DNA of 64,000 nucleotides from Warburgia ugandensis (Eukaryota > Streptophyta > Magnoliopsida > Canellales > Canellaceae): assembly GCA_035236585.1 (NCBI GenBank), contig CP141127.1, positions 73,699,495 through 73,763,494 of the forward strand, read 5' to 3'. Each line of letters starts with the position of its first letter. Position 1 is the stretch's first letter. Below the pieces are notes generated by a model. The model saw nothing but the letters and a program-made list of their open reading frames with translations, did no database searches and had not been told where the DNA came from. Both the position numbers and the translations under genes were made by a program. Shown here in pieces: positions 57,424 through 64,000 of this stretch.

Positions 57424-57466
57424 AAAAAAAAAATTTCGTCCACAAAATTTAAATATGTGCATACCT

Positions 57467-58027
57467 CTAAGGAAAGAGCTCTGGGTGTTTATGCCTTATC
57501 TTGTTCTCCATCTCCCATGTAGCCTCTTGCGCTGAGTGATGCTGCCAAAGAACATTGACGAAAGGAATGGTCTTATTCCTCAACTCATGGGTCTTGCTAT
57601 CCAAGATCCGTATAGGGTGCTCCTCAAATGTCATATCTAGTTGTATATCTTTGGGAATCTATTTGAGTAGGTGGTATGGATCCAGCACGTACTTCCTTAG
57701 CATGGAAATATGAGAGACATCATGTACTTTAGCCAACTGCGGATGTAAGGCTAACTGATAAGCTACTGGTCCAACTCTGCGTAGGATTTCAAAAGGACCA
57801 ATATATCTGGGACTATGTTTCCCCTTGACACCAAATCTCATCATGCCTTTCATAGGTGAAACTCTAAAAAATACATGCTCTCCCACCTCAAACTCCAAGT
57901 CCTTCCATCTCTTATCAGCATAGCTCTTCTGGCGATTGTGAGTTGCAAGTAATCGTCTCCGAATGAGTTGAACTTTCTCTGCACTCTGCTCAATCAACTC
58001 TGACCTCACAAATCGTCTTTCTCCCAT
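57467..58027 (-). pseudogene. Integrase C-terminus and chromodomain of the Del/Tekay element
   Basis: The ORF 57,659-58,027 carries the integrase GPY/F module (SPRYIGPFEILRRVGPVAYQ) and ends LRKYVLDPYHLLK, then TAG. Past that stop the frame stays open to 57,467 and reads a chromodomain: HPIRILDSKTHELRNKTIPF, then VNVLWQHHSAQEATWEME and HPELFP. Chromodomains steer integration to modified histones in chromoviruses. The stop removes it from the polyprotein. Aromatic residues are kept in the LWQHH...ATWE core. Confidence 0.85.
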
Positions 58028-58033
58028 GTCACT

Positions 58034-58660
58034 CTAGCACAAAGGAGACCAACATGGTCTACCATAAAGTGCCTCATAAGGAGCCACACCAGTACTTGTG
58101 TGATAGCTATTATTATACGCAAACTCCACTAGTGGCAAGTGCTCATCCCAGCTACCATTCCAATCCATGACACAGGCCCTCAACATGTCCTCAATGATCT
58201 GAATGGTCCTCTCAGACTGGCCATCCATTTGGGGGTGGAAGGTCGTACTGAATCTCAACGTCGATCCCAGAGCCTCCCGCACACTCTGCTAGTACTTTGA
58301 GGTGAACCGTGTATCTCGATCTGAAATAATCGTCAAAGGTACTCCATGCAAGCTCACGATCTCCTTGACATACAGTTTAGCCAAGCTGTCCATAATCTGT
58401 GTCTGTCTGATGGGGAGGAAATGGGCAGACTTTGTCACTCTGTCAACTATAACCCATATTAAATCATGTCCACTAGGAGTCCTCAGTAGGCCCATTATAA
58501 AATCCATAGTGAGGTGGTCCCACTTCCACTTTGGAAGGTTTAGTGTCTGTAATAATCCCACTGGTCGCTGATGCTCTGCCTTGACTTGCTGATAGGTCAA
58601 ACATCATGTCACGCACTCACCAATATCCCTCTTCACCCTATTCCACCAAAAGTGTCATCT
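58034..58660 (-). pseudogene. Integrase zinc-binding and catalytic core, Del/Tekay
   Basis: The zinc-binding end reads CVT-CLTY, with a stop and the last Cys replaced by Tyr (about 58,595-58,625). The core keeps all three acidic residues: HLTMDF (Asp33 of ORF 58,289-58,600), IISDRDTRF (Asp94), and GQSER (Glu24 of ORF 58,034-58,282). The two ORFs are in the same frame, separated by a TAG that stands where the family has Trp; another such TAG follows WSPLC at 58,036. Confidence 0.9.
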
Positions 58661-58849
58661 AAGGACCTGGTACATCTTTGTACCTCCAAGATGAATAGAA
58701 TATGGGGACTGGTGCACCTCGTGGAGCAAATCGTGCCTCAATTAGTCATCTGCATGCACCACCAATCTGCCCCTATACCTGATACCACCATCTGGCCCTC
58801 TTGAAAAATCAGCCTTATTGGCCATGTACTATATCTCAGCATCATTAAT

Positions 58850-59540
58850 CTATTCCCAAAGGATCCTATCAAGGAACCTAGATCGAGTTGAGAGGTTAGC
58901 GATCATTACCCTTAACTTTCTGCTCAAGGCATCAGCTACAACATTGGCTTTGCTCGGGTGGTATTGTATGGTAAGGTCGAAGTCCTTGAGGTACCCTATC
59001 CGTCTCCGCTACCTCATGTTCAGATCCCTTTGAGTAAAGAAATATTTGAGGGTTTTGTGGTTAGTGTATACCTCAAATTTCTTGCCGTATAAATAATGTC
59101 TCCAGGACTTCAATGTGAACACCACTACTGCCAAATCTAAATCATGAGTTGGGTAGTTCACCTCCTGCGTTCAACTATCTCGACACATAGGCAATAACCC
59201 TCTCATGCTGCATCAACACCATTCCTAAACCTTTGCCCAATGCATCACAAAACACCACATAGCCACCTAACCCTAAAGGTAAGTCCAGTACTAGCGAGGT
59301 AGTCAGCCTCCTCTTGAGCTCCTGAAAGCTATCCTCATAAGCATCAATCCAAACGAACCTAGTATCCTTCCTAGTCAAGGTGGTCAAAGGTAAGGCGATC
59401 CTTGAGAACCTCTCAATTAATCGTCGGTAGTAACCAGCCAAACTGAGAAAACTACGAATCTCTGTTATGGTCGTAGGCCTCTCCCAATGCAAAACTACCT
59501 CCACCTTGGCTGGGTCCATGGCCACACCATCCTTGGACAC
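58850..59540 (-). pseudogene. RT connection and RNase H, Del/Tekay
   Basis: The ORF 59,175-59,540 holds VSKDGVAMDPAKVE, TITEIRSFLSLAGYYRRLIE and the RNase H entry VVFCDALGKGLGMVLMQH. After a stop and a one-base slip it continues [39 protein letters not shown], a stop, and [20 protein letters not shown] (about 58,900-58,970). The Asp of the usual T-D-H block is Asn here. Confidence 0.88.
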
Positions 59541-59570
59541 AACGTGTCCTAGAAACTGGACCTATCCTAA

Positions 59571-60308
59571 CTAAAAGTCACACTTACTGAGCTTCGAGTA
59601 CAAGCGATGACGGCAAAGCATGTCCAACACAATGCGAAGATGCTCCCGGTGGGCCTCATGACTAGGAGAGTAGATAAAGATATCATCCACAAAGACGATC
59701 ATGAACTGATCTAAATAAGCCTGAAATGCTTTGTTCATCAAGTCCATGAACACTATAGGTGCATTCATCAAACCAAAGGGCATTACTACAAACTCATAAT
59801 GGCCATACTGACTCCTAAACACAATCTTAGGGATATCCTCCTCTCTAATCCTCAACTGATGGTAGCCTAATCTCAAGTCAATTGTAGAGAATACTTGTGC
59901 TGACTGTAACTAGTCAAACAAGTCATCAATATGAGGTAAGGCGTACTTATTCTTCATAGTAACATTGTTCAACAACTGGTAGTTGATGCACAGCCTCAAA
60001 GACCCATCCTTCTTCTTGATGAAGAGGATTGGTGCTCCCCAAGGAGACCCACTCGGCCTAATGAAGCCCTTATCCAGAAGCTCCTGCAATTGTACATGGA
60101 GCTCTCTCAACTCTACAGGGGCCATCATGTAGGGTGCCTTAGAAATAGGTGCTGTGCTCGGCACCAAATCTATGGTAAAATCAATTTTCCTGTGTGGGGG
60201 AAGTCTTGGTAGCTCATCTAAAAATACATTGACGAAATCTTGCACCACCTCTATCTCCTCAATCCGTGGCTGCTCACTGTCAGTCATCATGATGCATGCT
60301 AAAAACAC
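59571..60308 (-). pseudogene. Reverse transcriptase, Del/Tekay
   Basis: Two in-frame ORFs (59,910-60,308 and 59,571-59,876) are separated by a TAG that replaces a Gln codon. Blocks: [82 protein letters not shown], and the catalytic FVDD (59,682-59,693) with both Asp kept. The thumb end is KLSKCDF followed by stops. Confidence 0.93.
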
Positions 60309-60388
60309 TCAACAACCTCAAGCGTAGCATCGAGCTATTCTCATGGCTGAGATAACACAAGGGCCGCTAACAGTCCTCCTGCCCTGAA

Positions 60389-60727
60389 TTACGACCACTG
60401 GTCGATCTGCTTCTTATGGTAGTCTATTGTAACCCAAAATGTCACTAACCAGTCCATCTTCAAGATGATATCATAATCCACCATATCTAAAAGGATGAGG
60501 TTAGCATCCATCCTAATGTCTGATGTCTCCATTGGTACCTTTTCGAGATACTTTGTAGCCTCCATTGTTTCTCCTATTGGTGTTAATACATCTAATCCAA
60601 ATGCTAACTCATGTGTGTGCAAGTCAAGGCATGATGCAAATGCATATGATATAAATGAATGAGTAGACCCTGAGTCAAAAAGAACTCTAACATGTCTATC
60701 AGCTACTAAGAAAGTACCTTCCACCAC
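60389..60727 (-). pseudogene. Aspartic protease, Del/Tekay
   Basis: A 112-codon ORF with the retroviral-type active site VLFDSGSTHSFIS (Asp18, near 60,676) and the flap-to-C-terminal block MVDYDIILKMDWL. It would process the gag-pol polyprotein. It lies in a different frame from the RT ORF. Confidence 0.88.
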
Positions 60728-61933
60728 TTGGTTCGAGGCCTATGCCTGCCTCGACGTAATGGAGAAGACACGTCCCTGACTACGTGGCACTGCCTCTATA
60801 GTGGCATCTGTGTTCACTGGCTTGTCTCTTTGACCTCTCAGATAGTCTTTGATCGCATGCCCTGCCTCGCCACATTTGTAACATCTAAATGGCTGTCCCA
60901 ATTGGAACGGCTGCTATTGCTGCTGGTGGTGGAACTGCTATGGACCCTAATGCTGAAGGCCTTGTCCTTGGCATGCTCACCCCATGTTTCGGCCCTTACA
61001 TTGAGGGCACACTCTCCTACTCTAGTCTCTCCTCTGTCTAGGAGGGTACCACTGATTTGGGCCCCCTTGAGGCTATGTGGATACGAAGGGTTTGTTACCC
61101 TTAAAGGTTTGACTTATCTCTCCTGTGCTCCATGCTAGGTCCTTCTGGAGCATGGAAGCTACGTTTGCAGTTTGCATCACCGTGTTCGAGCGTGCAATAA
61201 GTACCTCATGCCTCAACTGTGGTCGTAGCCCGTCAACGAATCTATCTGTAGCCTCCTGGTCTAAGGCAAATGAGGTAGACGTGAATCTCTGTAGTCTAGT
61301 GAATCATTCAGATACTGCTGAACTATCATACTCCCCTGGGCTAACATACCGAATTCCCTCTTCATGGCATGTAGGGCAGGAGGAGGGAAGTATTGCTCGT
61401 CAAAGATCTTCCAAAAGTCCTCCCATAATAGTGGTGTTAAAGATGGGGGACACATTTGCTACTGAGTCTTCCACCAAAACTCAGCCTCATCAATCAACAA
61501 GTAAGTCGTTAATGTCACTTGGTCCTCTAATAGGATCCTCATTCCCTCAAAGGCCTTCTCAAGTTCAAATAACCATCTTTCTGCTACTGCTGGATCTCCT
61601 TGCCCACGGAAGGCGGGTACTATTTTTTGGAACCTCTCAAGTTGCTTTGCTGATGGATCAGGCTACCTCGAGGATCCTCCCTTGTTATCTCCTAGCATAG
61701 GAGCTGTCTATACCTGGTGGGATGACTGCGCTGAAGTGTACCCCTGTGCTGGCAAAGTGAATAGCTCGCACTGCCGCCTGAACCTGCTGTATCATCTGTT
61801 GAGTAAATTGGGGCATAAGCTCCTGAACCACGCGGGTCACTATATCCACCTCCAAATCCCCTTGCTCAGGTGTTGCAACAAAGGTAGCGACTGGTGGAAT
61901 AGGGGTGGACCTCATCTTCCGTCAAGGAGCCAT
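60728..61933 (-). pseudogene. Gag, Del/Tekay, with damaged zinc knuckles
   Basis: The likely start at 61,933 reads MAP, stop, RKMRSTPIPP; the open part (61,685-61,915) continues VDIVTRVVQELMPQF. The capsid-like block is in the ORF 61,261-61,455 (WKIFDEQYFPPPALHAMKRE, then FGMLAQGSMIVQQYLND). Two cysteine motifs follow. CPQCKGRNMG, stop, AC (about 60,970-61,006) has lost its His. CYKCGEAGHAIKDY (60,842-60,883) has Tyr for the last Cys. At least two frame changes are needed. Confidence 0.85.
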
Positions 61934-62057
61934 CTGCCAATATTTCAATATAATATCGTGTAAGTAATTCTCCCATCTCCATCTCCATCTCAATCCATAA
62001 ACTCCTCTGCTATAACTCAAATTGGACCCTTAAAGTGGTGATGATGGAATAAACCTG

Positions 62058-62070
62058 GGCTCTGATACCA
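62058..62070 (-). promoter_or_regulatory. Primer-binding site of the Del/Tekay element
   Basis: The minus strand reads TGGTATCAGAGCC, the initiator-Met tRNA site, 5 nt from the LTR end at 62,076. Confidence 0.95.
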
Positions 62071-62075
62071 ATCTG

Positions 62076-64000
62076 TGACACCCCAGGTTTTTCTAAACCT
62101 TTTCCCCATAATAATAAAAATAACAATATGTTTTAAGAAAAATAAATGGGATCCCTAAAAATGAAAATTTAAAGTATAAAAATTTTAGCGCAGCTTTAGA
62201 AGAATTAACTGAGAGCAAAAACCGCGGGGTCAACCACATTCAAAAACTATAATTATAAATAACATTAAAACCTTGATACTCTGAGCATGCTCAATTTAAA
62301 ACCACAAGAAATACACAGACTAATTAAAGATAATAATAAATCAAGTCAAAAGTCACTAGGTTCCATCCATGATCACCACAATATTTACATTTAAGATTTA
62401 AGAATTCTCCATACCATAATATGGGTCCAATCTATCCAAATATATAAACCTCTAGATAAAATCCCAAAAGTCTGATACCAGTCCAAGAGACATACTCTAA
62501 TCTATGTCTGAATATATTAATAAAATGGATGGTCTTCAGGTCTTCTCCCAAATCAACGCTACTTCGCCTGTTTTCCTTTTTGGCTATCACGTTCCAAATC
62601 TGAGGCATTGCAAAACAAAACAATGCCTCAGCAAGCTATGCTTGTGTAGGTGATTACTCTCAAATAAAACTTAATAAAATTCACAAGATGATTCTCATGA
62701 AAGAAACATATATACAACATGTCAAATAATCAATTGCTCATAATTATAAACCTTCACAAAATAGGTATCAAGTTAAATCAGGATGGCATGAAATGCACAA
62801 TCAAAATACATAGATGGGTCTATAAAAAAATAGTACGAGTCTATATCCACAGCATGATATGCATGTAAATTATGATAAATAAGACACTATATCAAAACAA
62901 TACCAAAAGTGTCCCAAGATACTCAATCACTGGTGATGTGTACCCATACTAACTCTGGGTCCCTCCCGTGCAGCTCGCATCAGCTCTTGGTGCCCCTCAC
63001 GACCTAGGCCCGGCTTGCCCTGGTTCACCCCACAGATAAATCCATATGAACATGCAGAATAAACATATGGGCTACTATGTTGCAGTGGCAACCCCATCAG
63101 GATTTGAACCACTGCCGCTCCCCGTCGACACCCAAATGGGAGACTTTCTCCATCCCCATGGGAAGGAACAGACCCATAGGGGGGACTACCCATGATATCG
63201 CCACCTACATACCTGACCCTGTATCACTCAAGGGCGATGTCTAATCATCATCATTACAAAGTCAAAGGATGGGTGGCCAACCTTATAACCCTCCTAACAT
63301 AGTATCCATTGGGTGGAAGCACCCGTCATAAATCATTAACAAGATATAAATCATGTAAAGACTCTATAAATAATCCCAATAAATATAATCAACACCCATG
63401 ATAAGATAGTACATCACATGTAAACATGGTTATTAACAAAAATGAAATGTCATGTTACAACAAGAAAGTAGGGATCTATTTATGTGACATGAGAAGACAT
63501 AAAACACATGCCTAAAAAACTTTAGAGAACTAGTCATGGTTACTAAAATCATGAAGTAATTGAATGAAATCACCTACCTCAATAATTGAGGTGCTCTGAT
63601 TAGGCGTGTAGAAGTGTCACGTCGCACGCTCAAACGTACCTGTCACATCATAATCCTGTATCACTTGGCAATTCAATGACATCTATCCTTCTAATCCCCT
63701 CAATCATCTCACATTAAATGTACACCATCAAGGTCTAAAGTCTGATCATCCCTTAATTAGCCTAATTTAGATTATCTAATGCTATTTAATGGTTTAACCC
63801 TTAAAAAATAATATATATATATATATATTTTCAAGTCAAATATAGGTCTGCATCGTTGATATGATTGCAACACCTCTTTTGGATCACGATTTGGACCTTT
63901 GTAGCTCCTAAAAATCAAGTTTTTGTAAATGGATGGGTTAGAGAACCCCAAAAATCCAGAAAAACCACACGCCACACATGCGCGCACGTGTTCAGCTGAC
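62076..64000 (-). repeat. 5' LTR of the Del/Tekay element, cut by the window end
   Basis: Collinear with 54,584 to about 56,440. About 900 bp, including U3, lie beyond the window. A (TA)n run replaces the TATA area at 63,811-63,829. Confidence 0.93.

Larger units (their letters stand above)
54584..64000 (-). mobile_element. Del/Tekay chromovirus (Ty3-gypsy), nearly complete, cut by the window end
   Basis: Minus-strand element with order 5' LTR (62,076 onward), primer site, gag, protease, RT, RNase H, integrase, chromodomain, polypurine tract, 3' LTR (54,584-57,410). Long LTRs (2.8 kb), an initiator-Met primer site and a C-terminal chromodomain identify the Del/Tekay lineage. The left flank is AAATA (54,579-54,583); the second target copy is outside. 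A sampled 250 bp of the two LTRs differ at about 20 positions by eye, so the insertion is not recent. Frameshifts and stops make it non-autonomous now. Confidence 0.95.

Noticed and set aside
60728..61700. Plus-strand ORFs of 136 and 191 codons
   Set aside because: They are antisense to the gag remnant, whose capsid block and zinc knuckles are clear on the minus strand.

Overview
This window is nuclear DNA from a flowering plant, most likely one with a large, repeat-rich genome. The evidence is the set of element families: Del/Tekay and Athila/Tat Ty3-gypsy LTR retrotransposons, an RTE-clade LINE, a CACTA transposon, a hAT-type MITE and a relic of an endogenous caulimovirid. Long (GA)n microsatellites and unspliced intergenic spacers fit as well. 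I cannot name the species. I found no intact host gene. At most there are two candidate exons near 9.4-9.6 kb and one unrecognised ORF near 2.3 kb. No rRNA, tRNA or CRISPR was found.

Layout. 0-5 kb: an internally deleted RTE LINE (minus) and a small non-autonomous LTR retrotransposon (2,729-4,791, minus). 5-10.4 kb: a 164-bp tandem triplication, an endogenous caulimovirid RT-RNase H relic (minus), a 593-bp hAT-like MITE with 8-bp target duplications, candidate exons and a long foldback. 10.4-15.2 kb: non-repetitive spacer, microsatellites, a 19-nt G run and a 136-bp tandem duplication. 15.5-17 kb: an LTR-like fragment. About 17.0-25.1 kb: a CACTA element (plus strand) with palindromic subterminal repeats, broken by a solo Athila-type LTR (21,027-23,763) with a GCTAC target duplication.

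From 26.4 to 54.6 kb lies a nest. Two related LTRs, F1 (26,431) and F2 (53,459), lie in the same minus orientation and look like the ends of one old Athila-type element: F2 is followed by a decayed Athila-type primer site and F1 borders an Athila RT-RNase H fragment. Inside are a full-length RTE LINE (27,699-30,993, 17-bp target duplication), a truncated Del-type LTR A, and a plus-strand Athila element. That Athila element runs from its 5' LTR at 33,827-38,172 through gag-pro near 42-44.3 kb to its 3' LTR at 45,966-48,593. It contains solo LTR B (34,210-36,794, TAGTT target duplication) and LTR C with its primer site (38,836-41,414). A second, inverted Athila 3' end (49,202-53,150) faces the first, giving about 4-kb inverted arms.

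54,584 to beyond 64,000: a Del/Tekay chromovirus (minus) inserted in F2. It has the 3' LTR, polypurine tract, gag, protease, RT, RNase H, integrase, chromodomain, primer site and most of the 5' LTR. All coding remnants carry stops, frameshifts or lost key residues, many explained by C-to-T or G-to-A transitions as expected for methylated, silenced DNA. The genes therefore do not form a working pathway; the window records successive insertion, LTR-LTR recombination, deletion and decay.
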